Both the position numbers and the translations under genes were made by a program. The notes under the pieces are model-generated. The model saw only the letters and a list, made by a program, of their open reading frames with translations, was not told the origin of the DNA and made no database searches. A stretch of 64,000 bases of DNA from Lathyrus oleraceus (Eukaryota; Streptophyta; Magnoliopsida; Fabales; Fabaceae), in contig NC_066583.1 of the NCBI RefSeq assembly GCF_024323335.1, forward strand, positions 414,172,031 to 414,236,030, given 5' to 3'. How positions within the stretch are numbered: position 1 is the stretch's first letter; each line of letters begins with the position of its first letter. Of the stretch, positions 1 through 10,872 are shown in pieces.

Positions 1-766
1 ACGAAAAGATTAAACATTCAAGGTATTGTTTACACATTCATGCATATCTAAACCTGTGGGCAAAGCCTAACGATACCGCATACATTCAGAGAATTCAAAT
101 TGAAAGCATAGAGTAATGGGAATAAGGGAAAACCTGATTGGAGAGATCGATTAAAATCGAATGGCACGGCTGGGTTTGCAAAGCAATGTTAGGGTTTACG
201 TGAGGCGGAGGTGAAAAAGTGTGTGAGTCAGAGTGAACTTTTCAGAGCTGTCTGGAGGTTGCTGCAGATTAGTTCGTCTCTCTCCTTCTCTCCTTCTTTT
301 TCTCTATCCTTTTTTGTTCCACTGAAACTCTAGTATTTATAACCTGATTTTCGTGGCTTGGTGGGCTCAAATGAGGGCAACTCAAGCCCATGACTTTCTG
401 TTATTTTTCTCAAAACACTTGGGCTTCGCCTAGCGAAGGATCTGCTCGCTTAGCGAGCATGACAGTTCAAGGTTCGCTAGGCGAACCATTCTGCTCGCCT
501 AGCGAACATGACAGCTCAAGAACAAATTTTTTCTCCTTCAAGATTGGCGTTCTGAATGATGAATAGACCCCATTTGAACCTGTTGGAAGTAACTCAAGTC
601 TTTCCCTTGTGTTGACTGATCACCCGGATAGAACCCTCAAAGTGTCTTGGATGATATTCAAGCTTCTTGGATCTGATTCTGATTGACATGATGAAATGCA
701 ATATGAAATGTTAAATGACCTAAAAATGAATGCATGAATGAGGAGGGCAAATTTTGGGGTGTGACA
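1..766 (-). repeat. 3' LTR of element A (partial, runs off left edge)
   Basis: This matches 15100-15845 with about 97% identity by eye. Position 766 is the outer base of the TG terminus on the minus strand (TGTCACACCCC). It contains a TATA box (plus-strand TATTTATA at 334-341) and, upstream of it in element sense, four short palindromes (424-438, 444-458, 471-487, 493-507). A 20-bp segment near 180-200, flanked by GGGTTT repeats, is absent from the other LTR. Confidence 0.93.
334..341 (-). promoter_or_regulatory. TATA box in the 3' LTR of A
   Basis: The minus strand reads TATAAATA, followed downstream by a pyrimidine-rich tract. The same site is at 15413-15420 in the 5' LTR. It is the probable U3 promoter; the start site cannot be fixed from sequence alone. 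Confidence 0.6.
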
Positions 767-777
767 GCTGCCCCTAT
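767..777 (-). other. Polypurine tract of element A
   Basis: Immediately inside the 3' LTR the minus strand reads ATAGGGGCAGC, a purine-rich tract ending at the LTR TG. This is the expected plus-strand priming site for reverse transcription. Confidence 0.7.
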
Positions 778-940
778 TCAATCATCAGCTAACCCGAGCA
801 GGATGAAAGCGAACAGCTTATCAGACAAACAGGGTGAGCTGTGATTGAATACCAAAGATAGACCGAAAATTTGCGCTCTGAGAAGAAAAATTCTAAAATA
901 CACCGCACTGTTTATTTTTTTTGAATTTTTTTTTTCGATC

Positions 941-1290
941 CTCCGGCTGAATCTATTTTCGGTCTTCGGGCTAGACCTGACTTTGATCTTCTGGCTAGAT
1001 CTACTTCGATCTTCTGGCTAGATCTTCTTCGATCTTCTGGCTAGATCTTCTTCGATTATCTAGCTAGATCTTCTTTGATCTTCTGGCTAGATCTTCTTTG
1101 ATCTTCTGGCTAGATCTTCTTCGATCTTTGATTCTCTGGCTGAATCTATTCTCGGTCTTCGGGCTAGACATGACTTTGATCTTCCGGCTAGATCTTCTTT
1201 GTTTCGATTCTCTGGCTGAATCTATTTTCGGTCTTCGGGCTAGACCTGACTTCGATCTTTTGGCTAGATCTTCTTTGTTTTGTTGATAAA
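941..1290. repeat. 23-bp tandem repeat in the 3' UTR of A
   Basis: Six consecutive 23-bp units run from 985 to 1122 (unit start GATCTTCTGGCTAG), the fourth more diverged. Before and after lie longer variants carrying CGGTCTTCGGGCTAGAC. The array lies between the integrase stop and the 3' LTR, the position known in Tat/Ogre elements as a hypervariable, repeat-generating 3' UTR. The ORFs that cross it are by-products of the repeat. Confidence 0.88.
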
Positions 1291-1559
1291 TTCCCATCAT
1301 TTGGATCTCGCATCTGAGGCATGCGCTGGTTGACCCTCTTTCGAAATCTACACCCAATCTTCATGTTAGATATGCAGCTTCGAGAATATTCCACTTTTTG
1401 GGCTTCGTAAATATTCTTCAGGCTAGAACATGTTGTAACGACTCTTTAATTAGACTTCTTTTTTTTCTAAATTGCGATCCGCGGGCTGGATCCTCTTGAA
1501 GGTTGATTTTCTGTTGAGCTGTCAATCTACTCCTCTAGCTGGCTTGCCGGGGAAATAAC

Positions 1560-2345
1560 GCTTGTAGGCGACTCTCTGGCTGAATCTTCAAATTGAACCT
1601 TAGGCTGGCTCATTGGAAAACGATTATCAGGCTGAATCTTCGAAATGACCCTCCTGCTGGATCACACACACTTGATCCTCTAGCCGAATCTCATTACTTT
1701 GGTTGTAAATTAATTCTTCAGTCTGCTTTGAAGAACCTGTTTATCAGTTTATGTGTATGCTTGATATGCATGGAAATGCAAATATTATGCATGGAAATGC
1801 AAATGTTATGCATGGTGCAAAAAGAAATATGCTTGGGGAAGCAAACTCCGGTAGGGAACGGATCGCTGCATCAATCCTTGAATGCTTGTGGGGAATGATT
1901 CGTCTGCCGGGACCGGGGAGCCACCGAGAGTAAATTGGCTCTCCTTTTTTGAAAAGTTGACCTTGCTGGAGGGGGAGTATCAACCATGAGAACTTTGCTT
2001 GACGAGGCTCTGTGAGGATAGTCTGTGGGGAAAGCACTTCCTGGGGAGATGTCGTAGGAATCGACCTTTGCTGGGGATATGAACTTGCTGGTCGTCCTCA
2101 GGCAGAGGATCAAAACAAATCTATTAAAAATAATCTGCTGGGGAATGAGATGAACACTGGGAACACCACCCTCTTGTCCGTTGGGTATGCAACTACTCTG
2201 CGGTTGCTGGGGATACAAGGTGCAACTCTACTGGGGACATGCTCTGTTGCTGAGAGACTTTGTCAACCGCTTGGGGATGAGGATTCATGACTTGGCATCC
2301 GGTTCCTGTGACCTGCAATCACACACGTATGTCCCGGGGGAATTA
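1560..2345. repeat. Diverged CTGGGGA-type repeats in the 3' UTR of A
   Basis: The plus strand repeats CTGGGGA at about 2041, 2070, 2139, 2207 and 2231, with relatives near 1833, 1889 and 2271, in looser repeats of about 25-70 bp. In element sense (minus) these read TCCCCAG. The copy at 2225-2238 is ACTCTACTGGGGAC, nearly identical to the core of the element's own primer-binding site. No protein coding is supported here. Confidence 0.65.
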
Positions 2346-3038
2346 CTCGGTTTGAATTCACCGTCCGGGATTAAGCACATTCAAAGCAATTTTAAATGTT
2401 TTCCTGTGCAAATCATCTGCGAAAGCCACCATTATGTTCAGATGCAATATGTTTAATCAATAATTTATACATCTTTTGCAAACAAACTGATAAATGAAAA
2501 GTAAAGAGGCTCTTTAACTGAACTGTTCGACTTTTATTGGTTGAAAAATTTGTGCCAGGAATAGGCGAGTACATCAGGAAGCTGATCCCTGAAAAGAGGC
2601 GATCGCTGTAAATTGAACAAAAGAAAACTATCCTAATGGCAATGTGGATACGGGGTCCCACTGAGTTTCGACTCTGATATGGCTCGTATGACCTCAAGAC
2701 GCTTTGCTCATCTTGCTTTCTGAAGTGGATGATTAGTCGATCTTTAACCTTCGAAGATTGCCGAACTGAATGAAACGGTGATATAACACGGATGGACTCA
2801 GATTGCAGTCATTTGCTTATTCCTTCTTTTGCGTGGACCGCCCTTTTGGGTTTTCAATCCACCGGGATACCCTTTTTTGCCTGAGCCGCCCTTTCGGGTT
2901 TTCGACTCACCGGGTGTACATTTTTTTTTTTTTTTTATATCCCTAATTTTTGCCCGAACCTATTTATTTATTTTTTTTTGGTTCGTCGGGATGCCCCTTT
3001 TTTTGCCTGGACTCTTTTTCTTTTGTCCAGTGGGTCAA
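2346..3038. other. Rest of the 3' UTR of A, with a proline/glycine-codon-like repeat
   Basis: No gene is seen. At 2830-2930 there are two diverged copies of a roughly 55-bp unit (GGACCGCCCTTTTGGG, then GAGCCGCCCTTTCGGG, each followed by a CACCGGG block). A weaker third and fourth copy run to about 3030 among T-rich tracts. It lies directly after the integrase stop in element sense. Confidence 0.6.
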
Positions 3039-6000
3039 TTATGCGAAGTATTTTTTAACTGCGTCTGAGTTGATAGGGGATGGGATGTCTTCGCCATCCA
3101 TGGTTGTTAGCATCAAAGCTCCGCCAGAGAAAACCCTTTTAACCACGTATGGACCCTCATAGTTTGGTGTTCATTTGCCCCTGTGATCTGTGTTGGGAGG
3201 AAGAATTCTTTTGAGTACCAATTCACCGACTTGATACTCCCGAGGGCGCACTTTCTGATCAAATGCTCTCTTCATTCGTCTCTGATATAGTTGGCCATGG
3301 CATATAGCTGCTAGTCTCTTTTCCTCAACTAGGCTCAGCTGGTTGTATCGAGAATAGACCCATTCTGCTTCGTCCAGCTTAACATCCATCAGGACCCGCA
3401 AAGAAGGAATTTTGACTTCAACCGGAAGAACTGCTTCCATGCCATATACAATCTGATAAGGTGTTGCCCTGGTGGATGTTCTAATTAAAGTTCGATACCC
3501 ATGTAATGCAAACGGTAACACCTCATGCCAGTCCTTGTATGTTACCACCATCTTTTGCATAATCTTCTTAATATTCTTGTTAGCTGCCTCAACAGTGCCA
3601 TTCATCTTTGGCCTGTAAGGGGAAGAATTGTGATGCTCGATTTTGAAGTCCCGGCAAAGCTCTGTCATCATTTTGTTATTGAGATTCGAACCATTATCAG
3701 TAATGATCCGCTCGGGAACTCCGTATCTTCAAATGATATCTCTTTTCAGAAATCTGGCTACCACCTGCTTCGTAACATTCGCATAGGATGCCGCTTCCAC
3801 CCACTTGGTGAAGTAATCAATAGCGACCAAAATGAATTTATGGCCGTTGGAAGCAGTCGGTTCGATCTTGCCAATCATATCAATGCCCCACATTGCAAAA
3901 GGCCAAGGTGACGACATGACATTCAATGGGGTTGGAGGGATATGCACTTTATCTGCGTAAACCTGGCACTTTGACACTTTCAGGCGTATGTGCAACAGTC
4001 TGCCTCCATTGCTAACCAATAATACCCCGATCTTAACAACTTCTTAGCTATTGCATGTCCTCCGGCATGGGTACCGAAAGATCCCTCATGTACTTCTTGC
4101 ATTAACATGCCTGCTTCTTGCTTGTCCACACATCTGAGCAAGACCATGTCGAAATTTCGCTTGTATAGAGTATCATCTGAGTTCAGAAAGAAGCTACCGG
4201 CTAACCTCCTCAACGTCTTCTTATCATTCGAAGACTCCCCACCTGGGTACTCTTGACTCTTCAGGAAACGCTTGATGTCATGATACCACGGCTTATCATC
4301 AGATACTGCATCGGCAGCGACCACATAGGCGGGTATATCAAGATGAGATACATCAATTCTAGGTATGTAGTTCCAACATATCACCTTAATCATCGAAGAC
4401 AAGGTAGCCAAAGCATCAGCAAATTGGTTTTCTTCACGAGGAACGTAATGCAGCGTCACTGTCGTAAAGAAAGTCAACAATCTTCTCATATAGTCTCTGT
4501 AAGGAACCAAATGAGGCTGATGTGTATACCATTTCCCGTTGGTTTGATTGATGACCAAAGCTGAATCCCCGTATACATCCAGGGTTTTAAGTCGTAGGTT
4601 GATGGCTTCCTTAAGTCCTAGGATACAAGCTTCGTATTCGGCTTCATTGTTGGTGCAGGGAAAAGTTACTCTGGCATAAAATGGCATATGAACCCCTTCT
4701 GGCGTGATCAACACTGCACCAACTCCGCGACCACTGACGTTGACCGCCCCATCAAATATCATAATCCATTTGGATTCAGGGTCAGGCCCCTCCTCCGGGA
4801 GTGGTTCCTCGCAATCTTTCGATTTGAGAAACATGATGTCTTCATCAGGAAAGTCGAACCTCATAGGTTGGTAATCATCAATCGGTTGCTCTGCAAGATA
4901 GTCTGACAAGACACTTCCTTTGATGGCTTTCTGGGACGTATACTGGATGTCGTACTCTGTCAGTATCATTTGCCACCTAGCAACCCTTCCGGTAAGCGCT
5001 GGCTTTTCAAAAATATACTCGACTGGATCCATCTTTGATATCAATAGAGTCGTGTGAGCCAACATATACTGTCTTAGTCGGTGAGCAGCCCATGCCAAAG
5101 CGCAGCAAGTTTTCTCGAGCAGTGAGTATCTTTGTTCACAGTCGGTAAACTTTTTGCTAAGGTAGTATATTGCATGCTCTTTTCGACCTGACTCGTCATG
5201 CTGACCGAGCACACAACCCATTGACCTTTCTAACACGGTCAAGTACATGATCAACGGTCTTCCCTCTGCTGGAGGCATTAGAATCGGGGGCTCCTGCAAA
5301 TACTCTTTTATTCTTTCAAAGGCTTTCTGACAATCATCATTCCACCTGACCTCTTGCTCTTTTTTCAGCATTTTGAACAATGGCTCGCATGTGGCTGTAA
5401 GATTAGATATGAACCTTGAAATGTATTTCAATCTGCCCAGGAAGCCACGAACCTCTCTTTCTGTTTTAGGTGCAGGCATTTCTTGAATAGCTTTTACTTT
5501 CGCAAGATCTACCTCTATTCCTCTTTCACTTACAATGAAACCTAATAGCTTACCAGTTCGCACTCCAAAAGTGCACTTGTTCGGATTCATCCTTAACTTG
5601 AACTTTCTCAGACGTTCAAACAACTTCTGCAGATTGTCCAAATGTTCTTCTTCTGTTCGGGACTTGGCAATCATATTATCCACATAGAATTCAATCTCTT
5701 TGTGAATCATGTCATGAAAAAGTGTTACCATAGCCCGTTGGTACGTTGCCCCTGCGTTCTTCAACCCAAAAGGCATGACCTTGTAACAGAAGGTACCCCA
5801 CGGTGTGATGAATGTCGTTTTCCCCATGTCTTCCGGCGCCATCCTGATCTGATTATAACCGGAGAAACCATCCATGAAAGAATATATGGAGAACTGAGCT
5901 GTGTTATCAACCAAAACATCGATATGAGGCAATGGGAAGTCGTCTTTCGGACTAGCTCTATTCAGATCTCTGTAATCGACACACATCCGTACTTTTCCAT

Positions 6001-6512
6001 CCTTCTTGGGTACCGGTACGATATTGGCAACCCATGGTGGGTAATTGGCCACAACGAGAAACCCTGCATCCCACTGTTTCTGAACTTCTTCTTTGATTTT
6101 CATTGCCATGTCAGGATGAGTTCGGCGTAACTTCTGCTTCACCGGCGACATATCTTCATTCAACGGTAACCTCTGCACAACGATGTCCGTATCCAAACCT
6201 GGCATATCTTGATAGGACCAAGCAAAGATGTCGACGTACTCACGAAGCAAACTGATCAACTATTCTTTCACCTCAGCCTGTAGACTGGCCCCGATCTTGA
6301 TCTCTTTCTTCTTGCCTTCGGTACCAATGTTGACGGTCTCAATCACCTCCTGATAAGGTGTAATAGCTCGGTCCTCCTGTTTCAACAACCTGGCTAACTC
6401 TTCAGGCAATTCACAATCTTCCTCAACTCATTCTTCGGCTTGATAGATAGGATTATCAAAGTCATACTTGGCCATAGCAGTGTCGTTAGCAGTGAGATCC
6501 GGGTGATCATCT
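3039..6512 (-). pseudogene. Ogre pol exon 2: RT, RNase H, archaeal RNase H, integrase (broken)
   Basis: This would copy the element RNA into DNA and integrate it. In order: a linker with acidic residues, RT (YVDN box at about 5669-5680), a degenerate first RNase H, a second archaeal-type RNase H (FDGA, NEAEYEA, YGDS, FADALA), an integrase zinc region, and an integrase core with DYFTKW, TDNGS and VEAANK supplying D, D and E. The reading frame ends with KKYFA and TAA at 3039-3041. Breaks: a TGA at about 6428-6430, a TAG at about 6260-6262, a TGA plus a 1-base loss near 3985-4010 inside the zinc-binding motif, and further TGA codons near 3729 and 3171. The second RT aspartate is asparagine. The exon start is set by the predicted splice acceptor, not by an ATG. 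Confidence 0.9.
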
Positions 6513-6780
6513 CTGCATGATGGAGGATCGTGCTTTACCTTAGAACGAGAGAGATTTTTTTTGTTGGAAAGAAAAAATAAACATTGCCAATTTTTATTGT
6601 AAAAGTAAAATAATTGAAAGAAAGAGAACACAAAATTGTTTGCAAAAGCCGTTCTTTATTGATGATGAAAATAATTGCGAAATGTAACTAAATGGATGGC
6701 CCTACAGATGAGTCATTACACCTTGGGCAAAGTGTAAGACTTTATTATGCATGCAATAAAAGGAAAACAATAAAAATTAC
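6513..6780 (-). other. Predicted Ogre intron of A between protease and RT
   Basis: In element sense the donor is GTAATT (first base 6780) and the acceptor ends ATGCAG (last base 6513), giving 268 bp. Joining the exons makes a continuous frame (GAA GAT GAT CAC at the junction). Without splicing the frame meets TAA at 6779-6777, inside the donor. An intron at this position is established for Ogre; these exact borders are my prediction from three aligned copies. Confidence 0.75.
6716..6737 (-). promoter_or_regulatory. Conserved intron stem-loop, A version
   Basis: In RNA sense TTACAC pairs with GTGTAA around the 10-nt loop TTTGCCCAAG, which can close further by three pairs. C and D carry a stem-loop at the equivalent place with the same loop length and nearly the same loop sequence but a different stem. 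Confidence 0.55.
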
Positions 6781-6796
6781 TCTTTCAGTAGAGTAA
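6777..6796 (-). promoter_or_regulatory. Hairpin that buries the A splice donor
   Basis: The inverted repeat TTACTCT / AGAGTAA has a 6-nt loop. The donor GT (6780-6779) lies in one arm, so a folded RNA would hide it. No such donor hairpin is evident in C or D. Confidence 0.4.
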
Positions 6797-9700
6797 CCCG
6801 AACGACTTTTTCGGACGACCAATTGTTGAGCTTTTATCCCGGGACACACGGGCGAATCCAGCTATCTAAGTCACAGTCGCTGTCAGCCTTGTCTTTATCT
6901 CCATCATTGATGATGTGCGGAGAAACCAAACCCCCGATGGAGAAAGTACCGGCTTCATTCTTCTGAGACCCCGGAGTATACCCCAATCCAAACTTGTCTT
7001 CTTTGATGATTGGCTCCACAAATTTGCCCCAGCCTTGGGCATTACCAGCTTTAACCACCTCAACAGCTTGTTTGTATGAAGAGATAGAAGTCCCGACCTT
7101 CTCAGACTCAGGTGAAAAGACAGCTTTGGGCGTGACCTCACTGATGTTTATGGCTTCGAAGCCCTCACACAGCATGTCATGCATCTCGCCATCCATCTCC
7201 ACATACTTAAATGTAGATAGGTGGCTAATAAAAATATACTCTTCACCACAGACAGTGACGACCTGACCTTCTAGTTCATATTTGAGCTTCTGGTGGAGAG
7301 TAGAAGTAACAGCACCGACAACATGAATCCAGGGCCGACCTAGCAGACAGCTATAGGCAGGCTGGATATCCATCACATAAAAGGTGCTCTTGAACACCTG
7401 CGGTCCAATCTTAACTGGCAACTCAACTTCACCAAATACAGATCTCTTAGAGCCATCAAAAGCCTTCACAACTAAATTACTTGGCCTCAGGATGATGCCA
7501 TCGCAATCCAACTTCATTAAGGCTTTCTTTGGAAGAACATTCAGAGAAGAGCCTGTATCAACCAAAACATAGGAAAGCATCGCCCCTTTGCATTCCACTG
7601 TGATATGTAAAGCCTTGTTGTGATTCCTGCCCTCAGATGTCAGGTCGTAGTCGGTGAAACCTAGCCCATGGCTAGCGTTTACATTTGAAACTACCGACTC
7701 CAGCTGGTTGACGGTTATCTCTGGTGGAACATAGGCCATATTCAGTACTTTCAACAAGGCTGCTCTGTGTGCCTCGGAGCACATCAATAGCGAGAGAATG
7801 GAGATCTTTGAGGGTGTCTGATTTAGCTGGTCGACTACCTTGTAGTCACTTTTCTTGATAATCCTCATAAACTCATCCATTTCCTTCTCGAATGCGGTCT
7901 TAGGAGGAGCTTCCTCAGTAGTAACCTCTTCGGTGGCTACCTGTTTTCCTTTAGCCTTGGCAGCTGCCTCGGCTTCAGTATTCGTGCGCAATGTTGATGG
8001 TGCAAATAGACGTCCACTTCGAGTGAAGCCACCAACCCCTCCAACATTGTCTACAGCGGAGCTACCAATGTCAATGCCTTCTTTGTCAACTTTCCGCCTT
8101 TGGAAGTAGATATCAACCCCATAGTACCACGGGATAGCACTGTCTTTCTCATACGGAACAGGTCCTGGTACCGTGATGGTGACCGGACTAACCAAAGCCG
8201 GTTGAGGGCTGTCAGAGTGAATTCTAACTGGTGCTGGGCTTTCGATGTTCACCGTTGCTGGTTTTGTACTTTCTGGGAAATATAATGTTGTCGGAGCGGG
8301 TCTCTCGGGAACATATATTTCTTCAGGAGTGAAATAAATCATCACTGTCGACACATCATTCTTCACTGGACGGGTCTGATCGAACTGAAGACAACCTTGA
8401 TCTATCAGTTGCTGAATACCCCTTCTCAAACTATCACATCCGTTCTCGGCAGCTCGACAATTTCTGCACTCTTCCCCAAAGCCCGGGAAAATCTGTCCTT
8501 TCAAAAGTCGGTTTTTGACCACCGATAGCGAAGTCTTTACTTTAGTCACATCAGAAACCAAATTTAAAGTTTCCCTACTATCAACAGCATTAATCCTCTG
8601 CCCGTCGTGGGCTGGCATCGGGTTTTGGATAACATTAGGCACCGGGGAAAAATTGATAGCGTAGGCATCTCTCAAATCTTGTACCTTTAGATGGAGAGCC
8701 TTACAATTATCTGTAGTATGGCCAGGTGCGTTGGAGTGAAAAGCACATCTGGCGTTGACATCATAACCTCTAGGCAAATTATTGGGATCGATTGGTGGGG
8801 CCAGAGTTCTTAACGTAACCAGATTCAGGTCAATCAGCCTGGGGAGTAATACAGAATAAGGCATTGGGATTGGCTCAATGACCAGGTCCGTCCACCTTGG
8901 ACGTTGTTGATGGTATCTCTTCTGACCCGGATTACCTCCTTAGTGTTGATTGTTGTACCTGGGTTGCTGTTGATAGTGCGGTTGTTGTTGCTGTTGAGGA
9001 GCAGGTGTTGGAATAGTGATTGCGGCCACTTGACCTTGATAATAATTAGGGCGTCCTCTGCCCCTGCCTCTGCCGGCATACACAACGCTTGTCTCGCCTT
9101 CTCTTCTTCGCTGACCGTTACCAGCAAATGGTTTCTTAGGACCTGATGGGTTGGAAGCACTATTGTCTTGAATTCGCCCCATCTTCAACAGACTCTCGAT
9201 TCTTTCTCCAGTAATTACTATCTCTGCAAAGCAGATTGACGGGCAAGCAGCCAATCTCTCAATATAATTGCCTTGAAGAGTGTTCATGAACATGTCCGCC
9301 ATCTCCCTTTCAGACATAGGGGGTTGGACGGACGCAACAATTTGTCTCTAACGCTGAGCGTATTCTCTAAAGGTCTCCTTGGCAGTCTGAGACATTCCTT
9401 GCAACAAGGTCCGATTTGGGGCCATGTCCAAGTTGTATGGATATTGCTTGACAAAAGCCTCTGCCAAGTCTTTCCAGCTCTTGATGGTAGTACGAGACAA
9501 ATGAGAATATCATTCACGAGAAGCTCCAGTTAGGCTGTCTTCAAAATAGTACATTCACAACTTTTCATCTTTCGTGTGAGCTCCCAACCTTCCCAAATAA
9601 GCTTGGAGATGAGTGCGTGGGCATGAAGCCCCGTTGTATTTCTCAAAAGTAGGGGGTTTGAACTTGTGAGGAATCCTTACTCCCTGAACCAGACCAAAAT

Positions 9701-10232
9701 TTGTGACATCAAAACCTAAGGAATTTTGAGACTCCAAATATTTGAACTTCTCAGCAAGCTCATCCATACGGCGAGTGGTCTCGTGGGCTTCGTCGTGCAA
9801 AGAGAATTGATCATACTGATAATCTTCAGTAACGGGGCGCCCGTTAATCCGAATTCCTTGATTCACATTGTACCTTCCGCCAATACCATTTCCAACATTC
9901 CCCGTGTCGCCAACATTACCCGGGTTTCCATCAGCATTTGCGTTACCCGCGTTACTAGTGTTCACAGGGTTATCAGTGTTCCCAGGGTTACTAGGGTTTC
10001 CCCCAGCATTTGGTATCTCCACCTCTGGATCGGGCCTCGGTTGCTCAACCAATTCCCTCAGCTTTTCATGGCCTTCTGCCATACCAGTCATTAATGTCAT
10101 GAACTGATCCAACCTTTCACGCATATCGGCCAGCTCTTTCTGTACCTGGTCCATCGCTAGTTGCGGACGATTTTCCTTGGTCGGGTACCTGTGGACTCGC
10201 TTGGGACCAATAATGCCTGAAACAGGGAACAA
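6777..10232 (-). pseudogene. Ogre gag-protease of A (one frame, several stops)
   Basis: Gag forms the particle and binds RNA; the aspartic protease cleaves the polyprotein. The N-terminus (from 10232, or an internal Met at 10154) has a short coiled coil, then an Asn/Gly/Pro-rich linker. The retrotransposon gag core follows (about 9690-9180), then an Arg/Gly-rich and a Gln-rich stretch, and a zinc-knuckle variant C-x2-H-x5-H-x4-C near 8710-8760. The protease signature VDTGSS has its DTG at 7551-7559 and a later LLGRPW block. All parts share one frame, interrupted by TGA at 9555-9557 and about 9510, TAG near 9349, TAA at 8940 and TAA at 6834. Two of these replace the tryptophans expected in the gag core. 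The natural end is the TAA at 6779-6777 inside the splice donor. Confidence 0.88.
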
Positions 10233-10872
10233 ACATTAGACAATGCGGTGACACCTGCAAAACAAACAAGGGTTAATATGCATGGTTTGCGATGCGCTGC
10301 TTATTCAATTTCAAGGCACCCCCTTCTCAATTCCGGTAGAACCACATGGTCAGGAGTAATCAAAGCTTTTATCTGGCGCAATGGGCCGATCTTGGTATCG
10401 AAGAAATGATAGGTCACATTACTCTTCCTGGGAGCCTCCATAATAAGCACAGATCAGCCAAACCAAACCGAGAAAGGGAATACCCGCAAATGAATAAACA
10501 TGAGATGTTGGATGTAAATATGCAATGCAAAGAACATGTTTATCGATTCCGAAGGGTATTCTAACCCCTTGATTCCAGTCTGCAATAGAGAGAAAACCTT
10601 CATACAGATAAGTTCAAAGAGAAGGGCCTTAGCCGACAGTACATCAAGGGAGGATCTCCACAACAAGTCTACGGATCATCACTACAATACAATAAGTAAA
10701 GAGAGGAACAAAAATCAGGAATCAACCTCCTGTATACAACCCATAAGGACTGCTTCTCACTTCAGCCAGCAATGCCACTGTGTCAGGATGATCTGGAAAT
10801 TTTGCCAAATGCCCGGATAAGCAGATTCCTCTTGTGAATAACTCCATCCAAGACGTTGATGTGCTCCCTGTA
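10233..10872. other. Spacer between ORF1 and gag of A
   Basis: There are about 640 bp without a supported gene on either strand. Short ORFs here are unrelated to known element proteins. It probably serves as gag leader in the element RNA. Confidence 0.6.

Noticed and set aside
1064..1394. Overlapping Arg/Lys/Ser-rich ORFs on both strands
   Set aside because: They are produced by the 23-bp repeat, which is not a multiple of three, and they have no start context or homology.
6994..8285. Several plus-strand ORFs of 60-90 codons
   Set aside because: They are antisense shadows of the gag-protease frame.
9726..10107. Plus-strand ORFs of 79-122 codons
   Set aside because: They are antisense to the Asn/Gly/Pro-rich linker of gag.
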